Of a stretch of 64,000 nt of DNA, positions 45,011 to 53,174 are shown piece by piece. Each line of letters begins with the position of its first letter. Positions within the stretch are counted from its first letter, which is position 1. The translations under genes were made by a program, and so were the position numbers. Below the pieces are notes generated by a model, which saw only the letters and a program-made list of their open reading frames with translations, had not been told where the DNA came from and did not search any database. This DNA comes from Caldilineaceae bacterium (lineage in GTDB: Bacteria > Chloroflexota > Anaerolineae > Caldilineales > Caldilineaceae): contig JADLDO010000054.1 in assembly GCA_020846635.1 (NCBI GenBank), forward strand, positions 124,001-188,000, written 5' to 3'.

Positions 45011-46498
45011 CTACTGCTGTAAATGGGGAAGATAATCTCGCCCCACCACAATGCGTACATCGACGGGTGCAGATACATTCAACCCTTGCAAGCTCGAAAG
45101 CCCTGGCTCAAGTTCCAAATCAACGCCAAGTCGCTCGACGAGTTCATCGGGAATACCATAGTTGATGATGAGCGTGCGCCCATAATCACTGCGGTCAGCA
45201 TCGCCAATCGAGACGACCTGATAGCCCTGACTTTGCAGCAGATCACGCGTGTGCGCTGCAACGCCCGGCTCGCCTGTGCCGTTCAGAATTTCAATCCGTA
45301 CCCATTCGAGGTTGCCCATTGCCACGGCACTGCCGCTGCTGCCACCATTGGTCGCGGTGGGCGGCGCGAAAAAGGTCGCCAGCGCCGAAAGCACCCGCGC
45401 CCGATCAGGCCGCAAAATCCAGGCACCTTCTTCGGAATAAGTTTCCTCGCCATAGCGGTTATCTAGCACCAACTGGCGTACTTGCAGCGAGCTACCCGTT
45501 AGATAGTTGGCGAGTTCCAATTGTGTCGCCATCGGGATATCGGTATCGACGCTGCTGCGCATGGTCATGAGCAATTGTGGCAGTTTGGGCAGGAGTGTCG
45601 GCAGCATATCCGCGCGCAGCACCTTATCTACGACAGCGCGGATCACCTGTTGTTGGCGACCTGCGCGCCCATAATCATCATCCACATTGCGCGTACGTAC
45701 ATATTTCAGCGCCGTCTCACCATCTAAATGCTGTGGCCCGGCCTCTAAATAGAAAGTCTGCACCCCGTAATCTTGGGTGGGATACTCCGTGTCATAAATG
45801 GTAAAGGGTACCACCACATCAACGCCGCCAATCAGATCGACCAAATCTACAAAGCCCTGGAAATTGACGCGGGCGTAGTAGTGTACCTGTTGGCCGATAA
45901 AACTGCTGACCGTGTCCTTTGCCAACTGCGCCCCGCCACCCGCATAGTTATAGGTTTCGCCCAGAGGGTAAGCGGTATTGATGCGCGTCTCATAGCCGAA
46001 ACCAGGGATGGGAACCCACAAGTCACGCGGCATGGACAAAAGCCCGGCGACCTGATTTTGCGGGTCAAAGTGTAGCAGAATCATCGTGTCGGTGTTCGAA
46101 ATATCCCCTTCGCCAGGGCGTGCATCCGTTCCCAACAGCAGCACATTGATCGGCGGGATCGTCACCGCGGGCTGGTTCTGTGCGCTTTCATCGACAGCGC
46201 CTCCTTCTACGGCGGCCTCCCCTACTACCTCACTTGCTTGATCTTCCGGCTTATTCCAAGCGCCTGAGGTTAGAAAGTCAAGATTCGCCAATTCAGCCAG
46301 CGACGAGGTGCCTAAAATACGCAGGCGCGACCAATCATAGAGCCACGTGCTGGCAACCAGCGCGCCGCCAAGAACCACAAGCGTATAGAGTACGACAAAC
46401 GTAATCCCTAAACGGCTATGCAAAAATTTTCCCCATCCAGAGCGCGTCTCCGGGCGGGAAGATGATGACTTGGTGCGTTCCTCAGAGTTTGACGACAT
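45011..46498 (-). CDS. LytR-CpsA-Psr (LCP) family cell-wall glycopolymer ligase with C-terminal LytR_C domain
   Basis: A 495-residue membrane-anchored protein. A cytoplasmic Ser/Arg-rich tail (1-28) leads to one helix (about 32-53), a linker, and the LCP domain (about 115-300) with INVLLLGTDARPGEGDISNTD, LSMPRDLWVPIPG (the Arg pair that binds polyprenyl pyrophosphate) and LDGETALKYVRTRNVDDDYGR. The LytR_C domain follows (about 385-490, VRIEILNGTGEPGVAAHTRD). LCP enzymes attach polysaccharides or teichoic-like polymers to peptidoglycan outside the cell. The -10 box ends seven bases before the ATG and no ribosome site is seen, suggesting a leaderless mRNA. Confidence 0.93.
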   Translation of the reverse strand: MSSNSEERTKSSSSRPETRSGWGKFLHSRLGITFVVLYTLVVLGGALVASTWLYDWSRLRILGTSSLAELANLDFLTSGAWNKPEDQASEVVGEAAVEGGAVDESAQNQPAVTIPPINVLLLGTDARPGEGDISNTDTMILLHFDPQNQVAGLLSMPRDLWVPIPGFGYETRINTAYPLGETYNYAGGGAQLAKDTVSSFIGQQVHYYARVNFQGFVDLVDLIGGVDVVVPFTIYDTEYPTQDYGVQTFYLEAGPQHLDGETALKYVRTRNVDDDYGRAGRQQQVIRAVVDKVLRADMLPTLLPKLPQLLMTMRSSVDTDIPMATQLELANYLTGSSLQVRQLVLDNRYGEETYSEEGAWILRPDRARVLSALATFFAPPTATNGGSSGSAVAMGNLEWVRIEILNGTGEPGVAAHTRDLLQSQGYQVVSIGDADRSDYGRTLIINYGIPDELVERLGVDLELEPGLSSLQGLNVSAPVDVRIVVGRDYLPHLQQ

Positions 46499-46505
46499 AG
46501 ATACC

Positions 46506-46511
46506 AGTATA
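46506..46511 (-). promoter_or_regulatory. Extended -10 of a leaderless promoter for the LCP gene
   Basis: Reverse strand TATACT (46506-46511) preceded by TGC, the extended -10 form. Only seven bases separate it from the ATG at 46498, so transcription should start at or next to the start codon. The -35 is weak. Confidence 0.5.
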
Positions 46512-46619
46512 GCATATGCGCTCGTTGGGCAAACAAGTTACAGCGAAAAAAACGCCGATTATTGCGCCTCAACTCCTGTGTAAAATGCCCGACAGTGCGC
46601 CGTGGATAAAACGTAGGTT

Positions 46620-49406
46620 TTAGGGAAGTACAGGATGGGCAAACAGTCCGGTTTGAGTCAGGATATACATGACCCCGCCAACCTCATCAATAAACAGTCC
46701 AGAAAGTCCGCGCAGCAGGTCATCTTCTGGGGCGCGTAACTGCCCGACATACGCGCCGCTCTTCTCATAAACCAGAATCCGATCCTGCCCTGCATCCACC
46801 AGATAGATGTAGGCGCTGTCCTGGCGGGTCACATACATATCGACAGGTTCTTCTGCCAGCCCGATACTGTTCTCCGGCGAAAAGGGAAGCTGCTCGCGCT
46901 CGCGATAGCGCAAGATCGCACCGTTGCTCATGAGCAGCCAAATATCACCGTCGATCTCCATCGAGATCAAATTCTCCAAGTTAACCGGTGTTCCGGGCGC
47001 AAACCAGGATTCGCCCACAGCCGCAGCCCCTCCAGGATTGTAGCGCAGGATGCTCCCTTTGGCCTCGTCCGCCAGATAGATGCGACCGCCATAGGTCTGC
47101 ACTTGACCGATACTGCCCCATGTATCGCGGTCTGCCACCTGCATCACGCTTGCGCCTTCAACCCGTTGATCATAGCGGAAGACATTGTTGTTGCGATCGG
47201 TAATCACCAGATTAGGCCGGTCCTCAATCCCTGGGTTCAGCGGCAGCCACGCCAAATCTGCCAATGCCCCCACCGTGGCCCCATCCACAACATCCCCTTG
47301 ACTGAGCAAGACTTGGCCCACCTGATCTGCGACCGTTTCTGTAGCCGGGTCAAAACGATACTGGAGCAACGCCTGGCGACCCGCATCAATGACAAAAATA
47401 TCATCATTCACCACCAGCACATGCTGGGGGCGGGCGTCGGCAGGGAAAACAATCAAAGGCTGCGTCAAACCATAGAGCGGCATCACTTGCAAGACCTCTT
47501 GCAGTTCCAACTCGATGGTAGCGATCAATTGTGTACGATGCTCGTTCGTTCCATCCAACTCAATCGCTTGGGCCAATTGATCCTGTGCCTCGGTCAAACG
47601 TTCGCGAGCCGTGACCTTATCCCCCTGATCCAGTGCCGATTGCGCGCCCAAGAGGATAATTTCGGCGCGGGCCGTCATCTCCTCGGCCTTTGCAGTGATG
47701 CTTGCCCCCTGCCCCAAATTTACGGCAGCGACCACAGCAGGAACCAAGACCACGATGACGAGGGCAATCAATAAAAACAAACGTGCCCGTGCGCCGCGCG
47801 TGGGTGGAGGCGGCGCAAAGGGCGACATCTCCAACGCGGGCATCACGGGCAGCTCTGCGGCATCAGCCACTCTCTCGTCCAGCGGTGCTTCCGGCTGCGC
47901 TACGCGTTCGCGGGAGGAAGGAGGCTCACGCACAGGCGCGGCCACCTGTTCTGCTTCCAGCTCGTTATAGCGTGGCGGGAGTGACTTTTGACGCGGCACC
48001 GCAGCATCCTCAGCCACTTCTTGCCAGGCCGATCCCGTCTCTGCGTCATGGCTGCGATCCGGCAGCATACGCCCCAGGAAATCGCGCGCCTGTCCCATAC
48101 GCAGATTCGCTTGCTCTTGCCACCGCTCCAACATGCCCGGCCCGCTAGGCTCGGTGCGATGGCGCTCTAAAGGGGTAGAGGGTGGAAAAATCGGGTCAAA
48201 CTCATCACCAGGTTCTACGGGCAGATCGCCCCCAGCGGTCGCCTCAGCGGGAGGAGCCGCGAACTCATGATCTGCCTGGTAGGTGACTGGCGCTTCTTCA
48301 ATCGGCAGTGCGGCATCCGCAAGTTGGCTGCTAGGGGCTTCAAAGCTGCGAGGTGACGCGTGCGGAGCCTCAAAGGGTGGCTCATCGCGCGTCACAGGAG
48401 AAACGCTGGATGGCGGTGTATTCACAACCGGCGCAGGCGGCAGCAGGTCACTCTTTGCGCCCTCCCACTCCGAACGCGCCAGGCTGGGCTGTGCGCCTGC
48501 GGGCGAAACACCGGGCAAAGGCATGCTGGGCGGCATGCGTGCAGGTGGCGACGTACTCAGCGCAGTCGGCAGCCCACCAAAGCGTGGGCGGCGTGGCGTA
48601 GGCCGCGACGTAGACCCGCCACCTGGGCCGCCACTACCAGACCCGCCAGAGTATCCACCCCCGCCATAATTCCCGCCGCCGCCATAGTTTCCGCCACCAG
48701 GACGCGGCGGCTCATGATTCGCGCCCAAGACAATCAACAGCCCTGGCAGCGGCATTTGTCCAGCCTGGTCAAAAAGTTCATCGGCGGCTTCGGTGCAGTT
48801 GTCAGCGTTGGTAAAAGCGACAACCGAGGCAAGGGTGCGTGTTGGCACACGGCGCAGCCAGCCCCCCCCGCCCAAGAACAAGGCATCATCTGCCTGTACG
48901 TCTTGGCGATAGACCTCCACAGGCGCATTGCCGTAACCGCCCACTGTCGTGCTGGGGTCCGAAGGAAACATATGTACCTTGTCGCTGACCCGTACCAGCG
49001 CAAAAGCAGCCCCGCTGGACGCAACCAGCAGTTTCCCGCCAATCAAAGCCGCGCACATGATGCCAAGTTGCAGCGGATAATGGGGAGTATGGGCATTGAT
49101 CTCGCGCAACAACTGCTGGGTTTGCTGCACCGCCTCGACCATCACCTGTGATTGACTGCCTTTGGCCGAGTAGTAGACGCGCTGTACCTCACTCAACAGC
49201 CGGTCAACAATCGCCGCGCGGTCTGGATGGTCGCCGCTCACTTCGATGACCGCGTAGAGGCTGCCCCGCTGATGCTGGCGTGTACCCGGTGGCGGTTCGA
49301 CCACACGCACACCCACCGGCGGCTCTGCTCGCGGCCCAGTGATGTACCCGATATAAGTGCTAAGAGAAGGTGGTTGCAAGGGACCGTCCTGTCGGGAATT
49401 CATCAT
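46620..49406 (-). CDS. Membrane protein with PP2C-like pseudo-phosphatase domain and C-terminal beta-propeller-like domain
   Basis: A 928-residue protein not assignable to a named family. Residues 10-210 have the strand-helix order of a PP2C phosphatase (GSLYAVIEVSG, LGIMCAALIGGKLLVASSG, DALFLGGGGWLRRVP, LPGLLIVLG), but the metal-binding Asp residues (for example DG of the SDG motif) are replaced. A Gly-rich stretch and some 300 Pro/Ser/Ala/Glu-rich residues follow. One membrane helix lies near 540-560 (LFLLIALVIVVLVPAVVAAV). After a coiled-coil segment, residues 640-928 are beta-rich repeats with NHL/propeller character (QTYGGRIYLADEAKGSILRY). ATG at 49406 is chosen because a promoter ends seven bases before it; the frame is open to 49565. 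Confidence 0.7.
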   Translation of the reverse strand: MMNSRQDGPLQPPSLSTYIGYITGPRAEPPVGVRVVEPPPGTRQHQRGSLYAVIEVSGDHPDRAAIVDRLLSEVQRVYYSAKGSQSQVMVEAVQQTQQLLREINAHTPHYPLQLGIMCAALIGGKLLVASSGAAFALVRVSDKVHMFPSDPSTTVGGYGNAPVEVYRQDVQADDALFLGGGGWLRRVPTRTLASVVAFTNADNCTEAADELFDQAGQMPLPGLLIVLGANHEPPRPGGGNYGGGGNYGGGGYSGGSGSGGPGGGSTSRPTPRRPRFGGLPTALSTSPPARMPPSMPLPGVSPAGAQPSLARSEWEGAKSDLLPPAPVVNTPPSSVSPVTRDEPPFEAPHASPRSFEAPSSQLADAALPIEEAPVTYQADHEFAAPPAEATAGGDLPVEPGDEFDPIFPPSTPLERHRTEPSGPGMLERWQEQANLRMGQARDFLGRMLPDRSHDAETGSAWQEVAEDAAVPRQKSLPPRYNELEAEQVAAPVREPPSSRERVAQPEAPLDERVADAAELPVMPALEMSPFAPPPPTRGARARLFLLIALVIVVLVPAVVAAVNLGQGASITAKAEEMTARAEIILLGAQSALDQGDKVTARERLTEAQDQLAQAIELDGTNEHRTQLIATIELELQEVLQVMPLYGLTQPLIVFPADARPQHVLVVNDDIFVIDAGRQALLQYRFDPATETVADQVGQVLLSQGDVVDGATVGALADLAWLPLNPGIEDRPNLVITDRNNNVFRYDQRVEGASVMQVADRDTWGSIGQVQTYGGRIYLADEAKGSILRYNPGGAAAVGESWFAPGTPVNLENLISMEIDGDIWLLMSNGAILRYREREQLPFSPENSIGLAEEPVDMYVTRQDSAYIYLVDAGQDRILVYEKSGAYVGQLRAPEDDLLRGLSGLFIDEVGGVMYILTQTGLFAHPVLP

Positions 49407-49413
49407 GACAAGA

Positions 49414-49442
49414 ATATTAGCCTGGTGCTTTTGGATTGTCAA
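49414..49442 (-). promoter_or_regulatory. Consensus leaderless promoter of the PP2C-like/propeller gene
   Basis: Reverse strand: -35 TTGACA (49437-49442), 17-base spacer, -10 TAATAT (49414-49419), then seven bases to the ATG at 49406. No ribosome site fits between. Confidence 0.7.
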
Positions 49443-49660
49443 CGCACTATCCCAGCCATCCTGTGCGGATTTCTGGCGCATGCCCAAATTACACTTGCGC
49501 TGCATTAGGTATGAGACAGATAGCGCGTCGGCAACAATTGTGGCACAAGAAAGACAAAGATGCAAAAATACAAGAATTGACTACAAACAGGTATAGGTAG
49601 AAGGTACAACAAAAAGCGCAAATGGGAAAGTCTATGACAAAGGGGGATACCCTTCACTCC

Positions 49661-49684
49661 CATTGTTAGGATCATTGTTAGGAT
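49661..49684. repeat. Two perfect 12-base tandem repeats upstream of the exchanger gene
   Basis: Copies 49661-49672 and 49673-49684 are identical, about 93 bases ahead of the ATG. Possible operator or a simple slippage product. Confidence 0.45.
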
Positions 49685-49776
49685 GAATGATTACGCCAAC
49701 CCAGACAGCATCCATTATAATTGACAAGATTGGATATGTAGAATCACAAATTCGCTGAACTATTGGAGTCGCAAAT

Positions 49777-50883
49777 ATGAGTCTTTTGGTCATTGGACAA
49801 TTAGTTGTCGGTTTAGTCTTGCTAGTTGTGGGTGCTGAAGCGCTTGTGCGTGGTGCATCCAAACTTGCCAGCGCAGTCGGTATTTCCTCGCTCGTCATTG
49901 GCCTCACCGTTGTTGCATTCGGCACCAGTACGCCCGAACTTGCGGTCAGTGTCCAATCAGCATTAAATGGGCAGCCTGACATTGCACTCGGCAACGTCGT
50001 TGGCAGCAACATCTTCAACGTCCTCTTTATCCTCGGTATCTCAGCGATTATCACGCCGCTCATTGTCTCGCAGCAACTCATACGGCTCGACGTGCCGATT
50101 ATGATCGGTGTGTCGCTCCTCACCTATCTCTTTGCCTATGATGGGCATCTGGTGCTGTGGGAAGGCGTTATCCTGTTCGCAGGCATCATCATCTATACCG
50201 TCTTTCTCATCCGCCAAAGCCGTCGCGAAACGGCGGAAGTCAAAGCAGAATACGAGCAGGAATTTGGTGACGAAAAGCCCAAAACGGGCACAGGCATCCT
50301 GGTCGACATCGGCATGATCGCGGTGGGATTAGTCATGCTCGTCTTCGGCTCGCGCTTCCTCGTCAACAGTGCTGTTGCCATCGCGCAGACCATAGGCGTC
50401 AGCGAATTGGTGATTGGGCTGACCGTTGTCGCCGCAGGCACTTCATTACCGGAGGTTGCCACCTCCGTCGTCGCGGCCATCCGCGGCGAGCGCGATATTG
50501 CCGTAGGCAACGTGGTAGGCAGCAACATCTTCAATATCTTAGCCGTTTTGGGCATGACAGCCATCGTATCGCCAACGGGCATCAGCATTGCGCCTTCTGC
50601 CCTAAGCGCAGATATCCCGTTTATGATCATTGTGGCTGTGGCCTGTCTCCCCATTTTCTTTACAGGCAATCTCATCGCCCGTTGGGAAGGGCTGGTCTTT
50701 TTAGCCTACTACGTGGCGTACACCGTCTATCTGATCCTCAACGCCAATAATTCTGCGAATCTGCAAACCTTTACAAGCTTCGTGTTGTACTTCTTGCTCC
50801 CGATCACCATCATCACCATCATCGTGACTGTGGGACGCGATGTACGGTCACGCAGAGCCGAAACCCATCTAGCCGCGCGCTAA
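49777..50883 (+). CDS. Calcium/sodium antiporter of the CaCA family (YrbG type)
   Basis: A 368-residue membrane protein with about ten helices in two inverted halves. Each half holds the alpha-repeat with its conserved acidic residues: VVAFGTSTPELAVSVQSAL (about 45-63) with GNVVGSNIFNVLFILG, and VVAAGTSLPEVATSVVAAI (about 215-233) with GNVVGSNIFNILAVLG. These match prokaryotic Na+/Ca2+ exchangers, which expel Ca2+ in exchange for Na+ or H+. A cytoplasmic loop of about 35 residues with charged residues lies between the halves. TTGGAG ribosome site. It stands alone and divergent from the PP2C-like gene. Confidence 0.95.
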   Translation: MSLLVIGQLVVGLVLLVVGAEALVRGASKLASAVGISSLVIGLTVVAFGTSTPELAVSVQSALNGQPDIALGNVVGSNIFNVLFILGISAIITPLIVSQQLIRLDVPIMIGVSLLTYLFAYDGHLVLWEGVILFAGIIIYTVFLIRQSRRETAEVKAEYEQEFGDEKPKTGTGILVDIGMIAVGLVMLVFGSRFLVNSAVAIAQTIGVSELVIGLTVVAAGTSLPEVATSVVAAIRGERDIAVGNVVGSNIFNILAVLGMTAIVSPTGISIAPSALSADIPFMIIVAVACLPIFFTGNLIARWEGLVFLAYYVAYTVYLILNANNSANLQTFTSFVLYFLLPITIITIIVTVGRDVRSRRAETHLAAR

Positions 50884-50975
50884 CGGATCGGCTGGACAGA
50901 TCCAGGTGCGTAAACAACTTGTCTGATAACAGGTAAAGCTCACCTGTGGCTTTCAGCAATTCGGCATATACTTCG

Positions 50976-50981
50976 TATAAT
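50976..50981 (+). promoter_or_regulatory. Possible -10 box upstream of the LysW-like gene
   Basis: A perfect TATAAT 157 bases before the ATG at 51138; no good -35 is seen at 16-18 bases. Confidence 0.3.
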
Positions 50982-51137
50982 GGCATAGATTTTAGCGGTA
51001 TAGTAACGATGTAGCTTGAGTGACATAGTTCGGCGACATAGTTCAATCAAATAGAAGGCTCTTGGCAAGAGAGCCCTGAATCCCGCAGCCCGGCGAGTGG
51101 CGCGGTGTACATCACCCATCGGATAAGGAGTTTTGTC

Positions 51138-51509
51138 ATGGCTCGCACGCAGTGCAGCGAATGTGACGAAGAAATCGAAATTCCGGGCCGCGTACGGCTT
51201 GGACAAAAACTTGTGTGTAACCATTGTGGCGCACAGCTAGAGGTTGTGGTCACAGAACCACTTGAGGTCGAAATTGCCTCAGACGACGATGACGACCTTT
51301 GGGACGACGAGGAAGATGATCTGGATGACGATGATCTTGAGGTCGATGATCTCGAAACTGATGACCTGGATGAAGATGAGCTAGACGAATTGGAGAGCGA
51401 TCTCGAAATTGATGATGAGTTCGATGATGACGACCTCGACCTTGATGACGAGGACGACGATTTCGAGGACGACGAAGATATTTATGACGATGATGACCGT
51501 TGGAGCTAA
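51138..51509 (+). CDS. LysW-like zinc-ribbon protein with a long Asp/Glu-rich tail
   Basis: A 123-residue protein. Residues 1-47 match the LysW amino-group carrier fold: Cys6, Cys9, Cys27 and Cys30 form the zinc ribbon, followed by CGAQLEV and the PLEVEIA segment. LysW proteins end in EDWGE, whose last Glu carries the substrate in lysine or arginine synthesis; here that end is replaced by about 75 residues made almost only of Asp, Glu and Leu (pattern DDL-E-DDL), closing with DRWS. No carrier ligase genes (lysX, argX) are nearby. ATG at 51138 after AAGGAG; a frame opening at 51105 has no ribosome site. A metal-binding or chaperone-like role is possible. Confidence 0.75.
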   Translation: MARTQCSECDEEIEIPGRVRLGQKLVCNHCGAQLEVVVTEPLEVEIASDDDDDLWDDEEDDLDDDDLEVDDLETDDLDEDELDELESDLEIDDEFDDDDLDLDDEDDDFEDDEDIYDDDDRWS

Positions 51510-51549
51510 TCGGCGACGATTGGCACGCGGTTAGTCCCAAAGAGTAATC

Positions 51550-52194
51550 ATGACTTCTGCACAACCCCGTTATCCAATCCCGGCGCGGATTCACCGTGTT
51601 GAGGAAGAGATCAAACGTAGTCGCTTCATCACGACCGTCGCCTATACGCCCACAGTCGCAGCAGCACGCGATTTTATCAGCGAGGTTTCTTCCGAACAGA
51701 GCGCCGCCAACCATAATTGCTGGGCCTATGTCGTGGGGCCACCCGGCACGACCGGCCAGGTGGGCATGAGCGACGACGGCGAACCACACGGCACCGCGGG
51801 CCGTCCCATGCTGACGGTCTTGCTACATTCCGGCATCGGTGACATCTGTGCTGTGGTCACACGCTACTTTGGTGGCACATTGTTGGGGAAAGGTGGCTTG
51901 GTCAAAGCCTACAGTGGCGGGGTGCAGCTCGCGCTGCGCGACCTGCCCACAACTGAGCGAGTGCCCAAGTCGCAGCTCGAGGTTGTCACAGAGTATAACG
52001 TGATCACCCCCTTCAAACGCATGCTCACCGACTTTGAGGTCGAACTGCTTAGCGAGGAATATACAGCGGATGCTACATTCCGATTGCAATTGCCAAGCGA
52101 GCATCTCGCCAACTTCATCGAGGCTGTTACATCGCTCACCAACGGCCTGGCCTTGATTGACCTGATCGAAGAAGAAAAAGACGAAGAGGACTAA
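51550..52194 (+). CDS. yigZ: YigZ/IMPACT family protein
   Basis: A 214-residue protein. The N-terminal Impact domain (UPF0029) carries [20 protein letters not shown] (about 20-39), [26 protein letters not shown] (about 76-90) and [20 protein letters not shown] (about 102-121); a DUF1949 domain closes the protein (about 140-205). Eukaryotic relatives (IMPACT/Yih1) modulate Gcn2; the bacterial function is not settled. It follows the LysW-like gene by 40 bases and may be co-transcribed. A long hairpin lies immediately after the stop. Confidence 0.93.
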   Translation: MTSAQPRYPIPARIHRVEEEIKRSRFITTVAYTPTVAAARDFISEVSSEQSAANHNCWAYVVGPPGTTGQVGMSDDGEPHGTAGRPMLTVLLHSGIGDICAVVTRYFGGTLLGKGGLVKAYSGGVQLALRDLPTTERVPKSQLEVVTEYNVITPFKRMLTDFEVELLSEEYTADATFRLQLPSEHLANFIEAVTSLTNGLALIDLIEEEKDEED

Positions 52195-52204
52195 CGGCTC
52201 ACCG

Positions 52205-52268
52205 GGTGACAGGCATTTTCTTCAAGCGCAACGCCCATCGTTGCGCCTGAAAAAAGATGCCTGTCACC
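52205..52268. terminator. Long hairpin between yigZ and recX
   Basis: Outer arms 52205-52216 and 52257-52268 (12 base pairs) and inner arms 52226-52233 and 52239-52246 (8 base pairs), separated by a partly paired A/T section, with a CTTTTCTCTC tail on the plus side. It serves both convergent genes. Confidence 0.75.
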
Positions 52269-52286
52269 TTTTCTCTCTCCAGATTC

Positions 52287-52940
52287 TTACTCCGCTTCCT
52301 GCACCTGTTGCCACGCTTGCTCCGCAGTGCGGCGGCAGACATCATAGCGAAACCCGCGCCGGGCGAGAAAAGCCATTAGTTTCTGCTCAAACTCCATCTT
52401 CTCCAACGCTGCCCAGCGATCAAGCTTCCCCTCAACCGCGGCCCAGGCAGCACCATCATCGTCCTGCTCCTCAAGCGTCGAATCAATCGTTTCCCGCTCC
52501 ACACCCTTTTGGCGCAGTTCATAGCGCAAGGCCTGTGAACCTCGCGGGCGAAAGCGATTTCGATTTTCTACCCAGAAGCGCGCAAAGGCCTCATCATCCA
52601 AATAGCCCTGCTTGTGTAAGCGATTGACAACGATCTCCACAATCGACTCGTCATACTCCTTGCGCTTGAGATAGGTAACAATCTCCGCGCTGCTGCGCGG
52701 GCGCATACCCAAGTAGCGCAGCGCGCGCTGATAGGCCAGATCCACTTCACCGTCTTGCTTCAGCGCCTCTACATCTTCCGCCGCCAACCGCTGCCCCTTA
52801 TGCAGCGTTGCCGCCAGGGTCAGGCTCACCGCAAAAGCATACTCGCCATCCACAAAGACATTCACCCGATCTTTGTTGCGCTTTTGCAGTTGCAGCGCCG
52901 TGATGACACCTGTGGTTATCGCAGTCGTATTCGCAGTCAT
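52287..52940 (-). CDS. recX: Regulatory protein RecX
   Basis: A 217-residue protein. It has the RecX architecture of repeated three-helix units: ALRYLGMRPRSSAEIVTYLKR (about 70-90), VVNRLHKQGYLDDEAFARFWVENR (about 101-124) and PRGSQALRYELRQKGVERETID (about 128-149). An N-terminal beta segment (ITALQLQKRNKDRVNVFVDGEYAF) precedes it. RecX caps or destabilises RecA filaments. recA is not in the window. ATG at 52940 is used; a GTG at 52958 is possible, and neither has a good ribosome site. Confidence 0.9.
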   Translation of the reverse strand: MTANTTAITTGVITALQLQKRNKDRVNVFVDGEYAFAVSLTLAATLHKGQRLAAEDVEALKQDGEVDLAYQRALRYLGMRPRSSAEIVTYLKRKEYDESIVEIVVNRLHKQGYLDDEAFARFWVENRNRFRPRGSQALRYELRQKGVERETIDSTLEEQDDDGAAWAAVEGKLDRWAALEKMEFEQKLMAFLARRGFRYDVCRRTAEQAWQQVQEAE

Positions 52941-53103
52941 AGATTCATAAAGCCACACGGAAAGGCATCCCTGTTTGATGCAATCAACAAAACAACCTGT
53001 GTGGTCCTCTCCCTATTTTAGCACAAATGTTTCTATCCACCTATGCGAACGCATGCCAATAACCTAAGTTTTGCCGGCCTATCAGCGAAGCGTGCGCCGC
53101 GTT

Positions 53104-53123
53104 AGCGAGAAGCCTCTCTCGCT
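53104..53123 (-). terminator. Possible terminator hairpin after the SMP-30 gene
   Basis: A 7-base-pair stem (53104-53110 with 53117-53123) inside a larger imperfect inverted repeat (about 53085-53155). It lies 50 bases past the stop on the reverse strand; no T run. Confidence 0.35.
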
Positions 53124-53174
53124 GGAACATAGGGTATCCAACGTGACGCACGCGGCTCAAAATCTCCACAAAAC

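Larger units (their letters stand above)
49407..49776. other. 370-base gap between divergent genes
   Basis: It holds the leaderless promoter 49414-49442, the 12-base tandem repeat 49661-49684 and several A/T-rich stretches. I could not find a good promoter for the exchanger gene, though TTGACA at 49721-49726 and TATAAT at 49716-49721 occur in unusable spacing. Confidence 0.5.

Noticed and set aside
47783-48669. Plus-strand frames of 100-260 codons within the PP2C-like gene
   Set aside because: They are shadows of the Gly/Pro/Ser-rich linker on the minus strand.
49716-49726. TATAAT/TTGACA near the exchanger gene
   Set aside because: The two boxes overlap each other in the wrong order and cannot form one promoter.
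51250-51789. 179-codon His/Arg-rich frame on the minus strand
   Set aside because: It is the complement of the GAT/GAC repeats of the acidic-tail protein plus the start of yigZ.
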